Part shown: positions 8,755 to 15,858 of the stretch, piece after piece
Layout of the letters: each line of letters starts with the position of its first letter
Position numbering within the stretch: the stretch's first letter is position 1
From: Streptomyces lunaelactis
GTDB lineage: Bacteria; Actinomycetota; Actinomycetes; Streptomycetales; Streptomycetaceae
Direction: 5' to 3'
Assembly: GCF_003054555.1 (NCBI RefSeq)
Contig: NZ_CP026304.1
Location: 2,480,001-2,544,000 of the forward strand
Length of the DNA: 64,000 nucleotides
The notes under the pieces: generated by a model
Told to the model about the DNA's origin: nothing
The model's database searches: none
What the model saw: the letters and a program-made list of their open reading frames with translations, nothing else
Program-made: the position numbers and the translations under genes

Positions 8755-9427
8755 AGGCGACCGGGACGGGAATAGCGAGCCGCACGCGGCCGCCGATCTC
8801 GATCGTGCCGTCGGGGCCGGGGGCGGTCAGGATCTGTGACCCCCGGCCCTGCGTGATGTTCAGCGCCCGGCCGAGCCGCTCGGTGAGCAGCAGCGCCGCC
8901 GCCCCGGTCGCCTCGTCCTCGACGATGCCGTCGTCCCGGCGCGGAAAGGCCCTGGCCCGTACGCGCCCGGCGGCCTCGTCCTGCCAGGCCCAGGCGTAGA
9001 GCCAGCCCTCGCCGGGCGGCGGGGCGGGCAGCGCGTCGACCTCGGCCACGGATGCGTACTGCTCGAGCCGCCGCGGTGGCGCCCACTCGGCGCGCGCGGT
9101 GATCCAGGTGAACTCGCCGTCCTGCCGGACCCACACCTCGCCCGCGGGAGGGTTCACCGCCTCCAGATCGAGCAGCCAGGCGGCGCCTACGAGCGGATGC
9201 CCGGCGAAGGGCAGCCGGAGGCCGGGGGTGTAGATGTCGACGACGCCGCGCTCGGGGTCGTCGACGAACACGGTCTCGCTGAAGCCGAGTTCGGCGGCGA
9301 GGGCCTGGCGGGACGCCTGGTCGGGGAAGGCGCGGGGGTCGCGTACGACACCGAGGGCGTTGCCGTGGCGGCCGTCGCCACCGCAGAAGACGTGGAGCAC
9401 GTCGAGTTCGTTCACCCCGGCATTCAA
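8741..9427 (-). CDS. PhzF-family isomerase-like protein
   Basis: A 228-residue protein of the PhzF / diaminopimelate-epimerase fold. Two repeated half-domains are suggested by HVFCGGDGRHGNALGVV at the start and DEATGAAALLL in the second half. The catalytic Glu of PhzF corresponds to E51 in ELGFSETVFV, and FAGHPLVGAAWLL is the family signature. It is about 50 residues shorter than PhzF itself (~280) but this short form recurs in Streptomyces. No phenazine genes are nearby, so a role in phenazine synthesis is not implied; the substrate is unknown. Confidence 0.88.
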   Translation of the reverse strand: MNAGVNELDVLHVFCGGDGRHGNALGVVRDPRAFPDQASRQALAAELGFSETVFVDDPERGVVDIYTPGLRLPFAGHPLVGAAWLLDLEAVNPPAGEVWVRQDGEFTWITARAEWAPPRRLEQYASVAEVDALPAPPPGEGWLYAWAWQDEAAGRVRARAFPRRDDGIVEDEATGAAALLLTERLGRALNITQGRGSQILTAPGPDGTIEIGGRVRLAIPVPVASTRR

Positions 9428-9795
9428 GCATCAAGGTGTCCCGGCCCGCGGCACCCTTGGGCATCGGCCGAACCCACCGCAGCTACTAGCGACGACGGGA
9501 CCGGGCCCACCGCCCCTGGGCGACACAGGAGACGCCGGCTAATGCGGATCCGCTCCTCCGCGCCGTCCCAACACACCGCGCGGGCACTCGTTCGCGGACG
9601 GGCCGGGCGACCCCCACCGCGCACTCGGCACCACCCCAGTACACTCCCCACCACCCGGCGGCTGACCAGGCAGGACATCAAAGTCCGGCTGGAGTACCAG
9701 CCGTGGACTTCGCGGCCGGAAGCGCGGGAGTAGTCGCGCCCTGCCGTCCAACCCCGCGGATGCGCTGCTTCCTCGGCCCGCTTGAGGAGACGTTC
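9428..9795. other. Gene-free gap of 368 bp
   Basis: Divergent region between the phzF-like gene and an orphan gene. It is less G/C-skewed in codon phase than the neighbours. I see no strong palindrome or protein fragment; short ORFs here lack ribosome sites. Confidence 0.5.
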
Positions 9796-10170
9796 GTGCT
9801 GGATTCCGCTACCGCGCAGTTCATCGAGGCTGTCGGGAAGCTGCCGCCCGACACGCTCGTCGCAGTGTTCGATCACGCACTGCGGCTGCACCGCAGCGGC
9901 GGCCGTGAGGCGAGCCGCGCGCTCCGGCTGTCCGCATCGGAGTTCTCCGAGATCGACCACGCGGTCCGTTCGACGCTGCTTCCGCGCGCGGATCAGCTCG
10001 ATGCGTTCCGCACCGGGCTGCACTCGGACGCCAAAGCTGTGTGCTGCATCGCGGCAAGGGCGATCCGCACACGCGCAAAGTGTGCCGAGGCGCACTACCG
10101 CGTGCTGATCGAGCCGTTCGCAGCCGCCGGCGTCGACACCCCTGCTCACCCGGCAACCCCACCGTCCTGA
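9796..10170 (+). CDS. Hypothetical helical protein
   Basis: A 124-residue protein. GTG at 9796 is preceded by GAGGAGA at an ideal distance, which decides the start over the longer in-frame ORF from 9703. The sequence is alpha-helical and amphipathic (FIEAVGKLPPDTLVAVFDHALRLH, LRLSASEFSEIDHAVRSTLLPRADQLDAF) with no membrane segment. I do not recognise a family. It is convergent with the next gene, 28 bases apart. It belongs to the accessory stretch around the encapsulin operon. Confidence 0.55.
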   Translation: MLDSATAQFIEAVGKLPPDTLVAVFDHALRLHRSGGREASRALRLSASEFSEIDHAVRSTLLPRADQLDAFRTGLHSDAKAVCCIAARAIRTRAKCAEAHYRVLIEPFAAAGVDTPAHPATPPS

Positions 10171-10198
10171 TCACCGGTCGCCGTCGCCGCCGGCCGGG

Positions 10199-10705
10199 TC
10201 AGTGCCAGTTCTCGGCCGTGTGGACGAACCAGAGTGCCGCCCGTCCCTCGTTCCGGGAGGCCTCGGCCGCCAGCTCGAACGCGGCAGCGCGATCGTAGGC
10301 ATCTTCAGAGCTCGTCGCCGGACCAGATGGGGTCTTGACCAGATATCCGCATACGCTGCGCAGCCACGTGGCGTGCGACGACGCCAGCTCACGAAGCGTC
10401 GCGGCGTGGGGCGACGCCGCGCGCGCCGGCGTCTCCGGCGGATCGACGCGCGGGGCGCGGTGGAGCCCCGGCCATTCGCGCGCCACCTCGCCGTGGCTGA
10501 AGACAGCCACCTTCTGCGCATGCCGAAGGATCATGTAGCCCATCGGGATCCATTCCGCCAGATGCCCGTCGTACTTCTTCGCCGGGTCGGCGAACGCATA
10601 GGTGGATCGAGGGCCGCCGAAGATCACGTACTGCGGCCCGGCCTGCTCGCTGTCGAACGGGTCGATGCGGTCCGCCTCGACCGGCGGGTACCGGTAGTGC
10701 TCCAT
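10199..10705 (-). CDS. Hypothetical protein
   Basis: A 168-residue soluble protein starting at ATG 10705. The N-terminal half contains aromatic-rich strands (YVIFGGPRSTYAFADPAKKYDG, MGYMILRHAQKVAVFSHGE), the middle is proline-rich, and the C-terminus has a short helix (AYDRAAAFELAAEASRNEGR) followed by ALWFVHTAENWH. No motif assigns a function. The start is chosen because residues beyond it read as low-complexity Pro/Arg. Confidence 0.5.
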   Translation of the reverse strand: MEHYRYPPVEADRIDPFDSEQAGPQYVIFGGPRSTYAFADPAKKYDGHLAEWIPMGYMILRHAQKVAVFSHGEVAREWPGLHRAPRVDPPETPARAASPHAATLRELASSHATWLRSVCGYLVKTPSGPATSSEDAYDRAAAFELAAEASRNEGRAALWFVHTAENWH

Positions 10706-11056
10706 ACCCACGATGGTGTCAGAGGGCGTTCTGCGAGTTTCAGCGCCCTGGAGAGGGTTGATGGATTGTTGTCCGGTTCGGGGTCTTGCGGTCGGGCGTG
10801 GATGCGGTCTGCTGGGAAGCGTGGGCGAGCGTGGCGGCCTGTCGGACAGAGGGCGCACCAGCGACAGCAGGGCGACGTCGACGGCGGAGTACAGCGGGAC
10901 CACGGTCACGCCCCCGTACGCGGCCCGACCACCGGGACACGCCGGAAACATCCCGGAGCATTCCGGTTCTTATCAATAGCTCCTGTTTTTGGCGAGTTCG
11001 GGGCGCATCGCCAGATCCGCGCTCGCGTACACGAGGGGTAAATTCACCCCTGCGGG

Positions 11057-11080
11057 GTGTCCGGGGCCGGCCCCGGACAC
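11057..11080. terminator. 24-bp perfect palindrome, probable terminator
   Basis: GTGTCCGGGG-CCGG-CCCCGGACAC is fully self-complementary and lies beyond the end of the desulfurase operon. A second hairpin follows within 11 bases. No run of T is present, as is common for Streptomyces terminators. Confidence 0.5.
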
Positions 11081-11090
11081 ACGACAGCTC

Positions 11091-11118
11091 GGGCCGCCAC
11101 CGGGTGTGGTGGCGGCCC
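11091..11118. terminator. 11-bp stem hairpin, probable terminator
   Basis: GGGCCGCCACC, loop GGGTGT, then GGTGGCGGCCC: a perfect 11-bp stem. Together with the adjacent palindrome it makes a tandem structure that could stop transcripts from either side. Confidence 0.5.
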
Positions 11119-11372
11119 GGGCTGGGGTTCGTCAGAGGCGATCTCTCAGCCGGAGGACCGCAGGTTGGCTGGTGGCGAGGTCAGCTCCCCGCCCCCTCGA
11201 CTACCTCCGAGATTGCCTCGTCAGGCGCGGTAGCCATGACCGTGACGAGGTCAACGCCAGCCCGGGAGTCACGGCTACCAATTGATCAGCATGACGCCGC
11301 CGCCGCCGCTGGCCGGGCCGAACACCGCTGACTTCGTGCCCGAAGTCAGCCAGCCTTGTTCCGCAGCGAGGC

Positions 11373-12893
11373 TCAGCTCTTCGAGCTCGGGGAGGGTGGG
11401 GCTTTGATGCTGTGGAGGGCAGCTACCAGGGCGTCCACGTCCTGGACCGTGTTGTAAAGGGCCAGCGAGGCGCGGACGGCGCTGCTCAGGCCGAAGGAAG
11501 CCAGCGCGGGCTGTGCGCAGTGGTGTCCGGCGCGGAGGGCGATGCCTTGTTGGTCGAGGGCGGCGGCCAGTGCGGTCGGGTCGGTTCCTTCGAGGAGGAA
11601 GGTCAGGACGCCGATCTTTCCGGGTGCCTGCCCGATCAGCCGCAGCCCGGGGACTGTCGCGAGTGCGCCCGTCGCGTAGTGGGTGAGTTGTTCCTCGTAT
11701 GCGGTGGCGCTCTTGCGGTCGAGTCCAGCCAGGTAGTCCAGGGCTGCTCTGAGGCCTGCGACTCCGGCGATGTGGCCGGTGCCGGCTTCGAGGCGGTGCG
11801 GGATGGGGGCGTAGGTGGTCTCCTGGAAGCTCACCGAGTCGATCATGTTGCCGCCACCTTGCCATGGGGGCATGGCTTCCAGCAGTTCGCGCTTGCCGAA
11901 GAGCACGCCGATGCCGGTGGGAGCGAAGATCTTGTGTCCGGAGAAGGCGTAGAAGTCGGCGTCGAGGGCGGTGACGTCTACGGGGAAGTGGCTGACCGCT
12001 TGGGCTCCGTCGATGAGGACTTTGGCGCCGTAGCGGTGGGCGAGCGCGGTCATCTCGGCGACCGGTGGGACAGTTCCCAGCACGTTGGATGCGTGGGTGA
12101 TTGCGACCAGTTTGGTGCGGGAGCCGAGGAGGTCGCGGTAGGCGTCCTGGTCGAGCTGTCCGTCGGCCAGCAGCGGGATGGGGCGGACCCGTGCTCGGCG
12201 TTCTTCGGCGATCAGCTGCCAAGGCACCAGGTTGGAGTGGTGTTCGGCGGCGGAGACCACGATCTCGTCGCCGACGCCGAGGTTGGCGCGACCCCAACTC
12301 TGCGCCACGAGGTTGACGGCTTCGGTGGTTCCGCGGACGAAGACGATCTCGTCGGGGTCGGGTGTGCCGAGGAGTTCGGCGGCTGCCTGGCGTCCTTCCT
12401 CGTAGACCTGGGTGGCCTGCTCGGCCAGGGTGTGGGCGCCGCGGTGGACGTTGGAGGTCTCCCTCGCGTAGTGCTCGGCGACCGCTTCGACGACCTGGCG
12501 GGGCTTGAGTGTGGTGGCACCGTTGTCCAGCCAGATGAGCGGGTGGCCGTGCACGTCCCGGTGCAGTTGCGGGAAGTCCCGCCTGACGGCCTCGACGTCG
12601 AAGCCGCCCGGTGGCGATGCGGGTGGAGCTGAAGGAGGCGTCCTGGGGGCCTCGTTCTGCCGCGGCAGCCAGTACCGGGAGCCGGCGGCCGCATGGGCCA
12701 GCGCCGCCGGCAACGGAAAGGCACCAGGCTGCGTGAGTGCGCCCTGCGGGAGTGCCGCGAGGAGACCAGCTGCCGTGGGCGCGCCTGCAGTGGGCACCGC
12801 TGCCTGGGCCGGGTCCTCAGTTGTCGGACCGACCGGAGGAGCTGGGGCGCGGCTGGCTTCGGCGCTGCGCCGCCAGCCGTCAGGAGTAGTCAT
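11373..12893 (-). CDS. Cysteine desulfurase with N-terminal encapsulin-targeting extension (encapsulin cargo)
   Basis: A 506-residue PLP enzyme of the SufS/CsdA class that converts cysteine to alanine and passes sulfur to a persulfide on its catalytic cysteine. PLP lysine K321 (AFSGHKIF), nucleophile C459 (RAGHHCAQP), HH motif at 218-219 and the DGAQ strand at 295-298 are intact. Residues 1-~98 form a Pro/Ala-rich disordered extension absent from housekeeping SufS (~410 aa), with short hydrophobic blocks (LLAALPQGALTQPGAFPLP, GSRYWLP), the layout known for cargo-loading regions of family 2 encapsulin cargo. ATG 12893 overlaps the shell gene's end by 14 bases, so translation is coupled. No suf or isc genes are adjacent, arguing against a housekeeping role. 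Confidence 0.93.
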   Translation of the reverse strand: MTTPDGWRRSAEASRAPAPPVGPTTEDPAQAAVPTAGAPTAAGLLAALPQGALTQPGAFPLPAALAHAAAGSRYWLPRQNEAPRTPPSAPPASPPGGFDVEAVRRDFPQLHRDVHGHPLIWLDNGATTLKPRQVVEAVAEHYARETSNVHRGAHTLAEQATQVYEEGRQAAAELLGTPDPDEIVFVRGTTEAVNLVAQSWGRANLGVGDEIVVSAAEHHSNLVPWQLIAEERRARVRPIPLLADGQLDQDAYRDLLGSRTKLVAITHASNVLGTVPPVAEMTALAHRYGAKVLIDGAQAVSHFPVDVTALDADFYAFSGHKIFAPTGIGVLFGKRELLEAMPPWQGGGNMIDSVSFQETTYAPIPHRLEAGTGHIAGVAGLRAALDYLAGLDRKSATAYEEQLTHYATGALATVPGLRLIGQAPGKIGVLTFLLEGTDPTALAAALDQQGIALRAGHHCAQPALASFGLSSAVRASLALYNTVQDVDALVAALHSIKAPPSPSSKS

Positions 12894-14289
12894 AGTAGTT
12901 GGCCACCTCGACGTTCTGGAGCACGGCGATGGCGTCGTCAACCAGCGCGGCGGCGGAGAAGTAGCTGGTCATCAGGTAGGAGGTGATGGCCTGGCGGTCG
13001 ACACCCATCGCACGCACGGACAAGCCGGGCTCCACCTCGTCAGGTACCTTCGCCGGACGCAGGCCCACCACACCCTGCTCGGCCTCGCCGACCCGCATCA
13101 GGAGGATGTTGGTGGTTCCGGGCACCGAGTTGCCCGAGCCCCTGAGGTCGAGCTTGTCACAGGGCAGCAGCGGCACGCCGCGCCAGGTCAAAAACGGGCT
13201 GCCGAAGAGTTCCACGATCTGAGGCGGTACCCCGCGCCGGGTGCATTCGCGTCCGAACGCAGCGATCGCCCTGGGGTGGGCCAGGAAGAACGCGGGCTGC
13301 TTCCAGACCCGGGTAAGGAGCTCGTCCAGGTCGTCGGGTGTCGGCGCGCCCTTGCGGGTGTGCACGCGCTGGCTGGGCACAACGTTGTGGAGCAGCCCGT
13401 AGCCGGGGTTGTTGAGCATCTCCCATTCCTGGCGCTCGCGCAGGGCCTCCGATGTCAGCCGCAGCTGTGCCTGGACCTGGTCGATCGAGGAGTTGTAGAT
13501 GTCGGATACGCGGGTGTGCACCTTCAGCACGGTCTGCGCGATGCTCAGCTCGTACTCGCGTGGGCTCTCCTCGTAGTCCACGAAGGTCTGCGGCAGGTCG
13601 AGCTCGCCGCTGTGGCCGGAAGTCATCTCGATCGGAAGCTCACGCTCGGTGGGGCCCTGGCCGTTGGCGGCGTACGCGTCCAGCTGGGCGCGCAGGACAG
13701 GCTCTTGGTCGGCGAGTTCGGAGAGCATCCGGTGGTCGAGGGAGAGCACCGTACACGGTGTGACGGCTTTGACCTGATACGACTGCGTCTCGCCGCGCGC
13801 CCAGGCGCGGGCGTCGAAGAAGTCTCCATCCCCGAGGACGCCGATCAGAGCGTCCTCGCCGTACTGGCCGGTGGCGCGCTTCTCAGCGCGGCCGAACGCG
13901 ATGACGTGCAACTGCCCAGCGGGAGCATCCGCGCCGGCGATGACCTCGCCGGGAGCGACCTCGCGCTGCACGAAACCGCCGGCGAGGGCGCTCAGCACCG
14001 GGCTGTCCAGGTCGCGGAGGAAGACGATCTCGCGGAGGTCCTCGGCGATCACCCGGGCTTCGCCGTCGCCGTCGGTGTAGGTGGCGATCAATCCGTCGCC
14101 GAGGAGGAAGTGCCGACGGCGGTTGACCCGGTAGACAGCCGCCTCCAACTCCACCCACGGCAGGGCGCGCAGCAGGTAGCGAGGGGTGATCCCCATCATC
14201 TGCGGCACTGTCTTGGTGGTCGTGGCCAGGTTCCTCGCGGCGGAGGTACTCAGGCTCTGCTGACCGTGCTGAACACTCTCGGTGGTCAT
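12880..14289 (-). CDS. Family 2B encapsulin shell protein (EshA-like) with inserted cyclic-nucleotide-binding-type domain
   Basis: A 469-residue HK97-fold shell protein predicted to self-assemble into a nanocompartment around the desulfurase. The encapsulin core is split: an N-terminal arm (residues 1-~30) and ALPWVELEAAVYRVNRRR lead into a Crp-like cNMP-binding beta-roll at about 87-205 (VLSALAGGFVQREVAPGEVI, GDGDFFDARAWA), then the core resumes with EYELSIAQTVLKVHTRVSDIYN and ends EVANYYDYS. There is no helix-turn-helix, so it is not a Crp regulator. Length and the insertion place it in family 2B, the group of Streptomyces EshA, rather than the ~310-residue 2A/SrpI type. Ligand binding is unproven: the usual Arg-containing phosphate cassette is not clear. 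Confidence 0.92.
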   Translation of the reverse strand: MTTESVQHGQQSLSTSAARNLATTTKTVPQMMGITPRYLLRALPWVELEAAVYRVNRRRHFLLGDGLIATYTDGDGEARVIAEDLREIVFLRDLDSPVLSALAGGFVQREVAPGEVIAGADAPAGQLHVIAFGRAEKRATGQYGEDALIGVLGDGDFFDARAWARGETQSYQVKAVTPCTVLSLDHRMLSELADQEPVLRAQLDAYAANGQGPTERELPIEMTSGHSGELDLPQTFVDYEESPREYELSIAQTVLKVHTRVSDIYNSSIDQVQAQLRLTSEALRERQEWEMLNNPGYGLLHNVVPSQRVHTRKGAPTPDDLDELLTRVWKQPAFFLAHPRAIAAFGRECTRRGVPPQIVELFGSPFLTWRGVPLLPCDKLDLRGSGNSVPGTTNILLMRVGEAEQGVVGLRPAKVPDEVEPGLSVRAMGVDRQAITSYLMTSYFSAAALVDDAIAVLQNVEVANYYDYS

Positions 14290-14393
14290 GGCTGCTCCCC
14301 TTGGTCCTTGTCCTTGATCCGGAGAACGCAGGAGACGAAACAGTACGTACGACAGGCAGAACATCCGCTCTTCGTGCGTTCACCAGGAAGGAT

Positions 14394-14406
14394 TGTTGCG
14401 GCAACA
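14394..14406. promoter_or_regulatory. Inverted repeat upstream of the encapsulin operon
   Basis: TGTTGC-G-GCAACA, perfect 6-bp arms, centred about 110 bp before the shell start codon. A plausible operator; the regulator is unknown. Confidence 0.45.
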
Positions 14407-14689
14407 TGGCGGAGGCGTCGGCCCGTTCGATCGCACCTCCGGCGCGGACCATGGGCCTAGTCGGGCACGTACCCGTGAAACTCACTCAAAGAGTTGGATC
14501 AGCGCACGAGGCGTTCGAAAGCCTGACGTGACCAATCCGTCGCCGGTGACGGGGCGGAACCCGCGGACCACACACCAGCGCCCGAAGGCCCCGTTTGATC
14601 GGTGAGGATCCCGCGCGCCAGATCCGCGTCACCGACCCCGTATTTACTTCCGATGCGGTCTTCGCCCCGGGGCTGTCTGAGGCCGGCGT

Positions 14690-14830
14690 CCCCGCAGCGC
14701 GGGCGCCGGGCACGACGGGCAGCGAGATTTCGAGGTGGGAGGCCAAGTCCAGCTCGAACCGGCCGTAGGGGTTCAGGTGGGTCCAGAACAGCGGGCACGG
14801 GGCCCGCCGGTCGGCGTCGGATCACTGCCC
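14690..14830 (-). pseudogene. Probable C-terminal remnant of a Tn3-family transposase
   Basis: One minus-strand frame reads DADRRAPCPLFWTHLNPYG followed by RFELDLASHLEISLPVVPG. The arrangement (E/D-rich lead, PLxWxHxNPYGRFELD, then a short tail) resembles the last residues of actinobacterial Tn3-like transposases. A stop codon lies just upstream in the same frame (near 14833), so only about 40 residues are left. Identification rests on pattern memory and is tentative; the fragment is not expressed as a protein by any visible start. Confidence 0.4.
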
Positions 14831-15030
14831 CTTTGGGGCTCACCTTGGCTGGACCCCGATCAGTGTGCGGGCCGGATCGCTCCGTCAAGGGCGCCTTCGG
14901 CATCGCTGAAGCGATGCGCTTCGCGCATCCTGGACTGCCCGAGCCGGCCCTGGTGCTGGCTCGCTATCGGGCGGCCGGTCATCACCGCGTGGAAGGCACG
15001 GCATCCCTCGGTCAGCGGCCACGAGGGCGC

Positions 15031-15228
15031 CTATGACATGCGGGAGAGGTTCGCGGCAGCAAGGTTTCCGATGGTCCGCTTGACCAGCGACCAGATGCCT
15101 TCCTGGGGGTTGAGGTCGGGTGCGTAGGAGGGAAACTGGAAGACCGTCAGCCAGTCCTCGTTCGCTTCGATGAACGCCCTCATCTGCGGCATCAGGGTCA
15201 AGGCGGCTTCATTTCGAGACCCTGGCAT
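15031..15228 (-). pseudogene. IS630-family transposase, C-terminal fragment
   Basis: The 65-residue frame contains MRAFIEANEDWLTVFQFPSY followed by APDLNPQEGIWSLVKR, the conserved end of the IS630 DDE domain, including the final catalytic Glu (NPQEGIW). The first two acidic residues and the helix-turn-helix half are missing, so it is inactive. It marks the upstream edge of the encapsulin operon region. IS630 elements insert at TA, as do the small elements described elsewhere in this window. Confidence 0.85.
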
Positions 15229-15248
15229 GGGTGCCCTCTGCTTTGTTC

Positions 15249-15554
15249 CTACTCGGCCTCGAGGATCTGTGCGGCGAAGTCGTTCCGCTCCTCACCGCGA
15301 TCACCGCAATGCGCACATCGTGCTTCGCAGGACTGCCGTTCTTCCGGGCACTGCCCGGCCGCGCGACCAGCGCCGTGGGCGTTTCCGCTACCGCGCGTCC
15401 ATAACGATGAAACCGACATCGACAGAGGGCTCGAAAGGATCGCCAGCGCGATCACGAACACGGAGTGGTCGGCCGACGAGAGGAACACTGCGACCCCGAG
15501 CGAAAAGACATGCATCGCGGCCGCCATACGCGTGAACTGGGCTTCACTTGCCAT
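15249..15554 (-). CDS. Small hypothetical membrane protein with Cys-rich tail
   Basis: A 101-residue frame with AAGGAGA seven bases before ATG 15554, the best evidence that it is translated. The N-terminal half has one or two hydrophobic segments (MAAAMHVFSLGVAVFLSSA, SVFVIALAILSSPLSMSVSS). The C-terminal half has four to five cysteines (CPEERQSCEARCAHCGDRGEE), which could bind metal. The change of character between halves could also mean a truncated gene running into unrelated DNA next to the transposase remnant. No family recognised. Confidence 0.45.
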   Translation of the reverse strand: MASEAQFTRMAAAMHVFSLGVAVFLSSADHSVFVIALAILSSPLSMSVSSLWTRGSGNAHGAGRAAGQCPEERQSCEARCAHCGDRGEERNDFAAQILEAE

Positions 15555-15858
15555 GAGTTCTCCTTCGACAGTTCACGTGAAGACGGCCGTGGTCTGAGCT
15601 ACCGGTTCTGCCCGGCGCCGAGGGTGCTCGGGGCGCGTGATTCCTGCCGCCGTCACGTGTGACGGGCGACTGCCTTCCCGTGCGGCCATGTGGTGGCGTC
15701 CGCCCGGAACTCCAGAGTGCGGGTACTGCCTGGACCACGGATATCCCGCCGGCGGGACATTCCGGGGTCACCCAGGGGGCATATCCCTCTCCGGGGTTCC
15801 CGTGGCGGAGCTGATGGCTACGTTTGATCACAGGGCGACGGACAGGTCAGGAGAGGCG
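15555..15858. other. Divergent 304-bp promoter region
   Basis: Contains CCGCCGGCGG, a 10-bp palindrome (within 15740-15760), and two nearby ATATCCC half-sites. An alternative ATG for the downstream regulator lies at 15814. Nothing else recognised. Confidence 0.4.

Larger units (their letters stand above)
10706..11372. other. 667-bp region without a confident gene, downstream of the desulfurase gene
   Basis: It holds two strong hairpins (11057-11080 and 11091-11118), and on the minus strand two short coding-like frames without good start codons: one ending at 11275 (…LPELEELSLAAEQGW… to …VMLINW) and one ending near 11200 (MATAPDEAISEVVEGAGS). Composition is mixed. The rest shows nothing recognisable. 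Confidence 0.5.

Noticed and set aside
11275..12297. 340-residue minus-strand ORF within the desulfurase gene
   Set aside because: Most is an out-of-frame Arg/Pro-rich shadow; only its last ~40 codons look coding and are discussed separately.
11373..12893. Housekeeping SufS
   Set aside because: No suf genes nearby, a ~98-residue extra N-terminus and coupling to the shell gene.
12880..14289. Crp/Fnr transcription factor
   Set aside because: The cNMP-like roll is present but there is no helix-turn-helix; sequence on both sides is encapsulin core.
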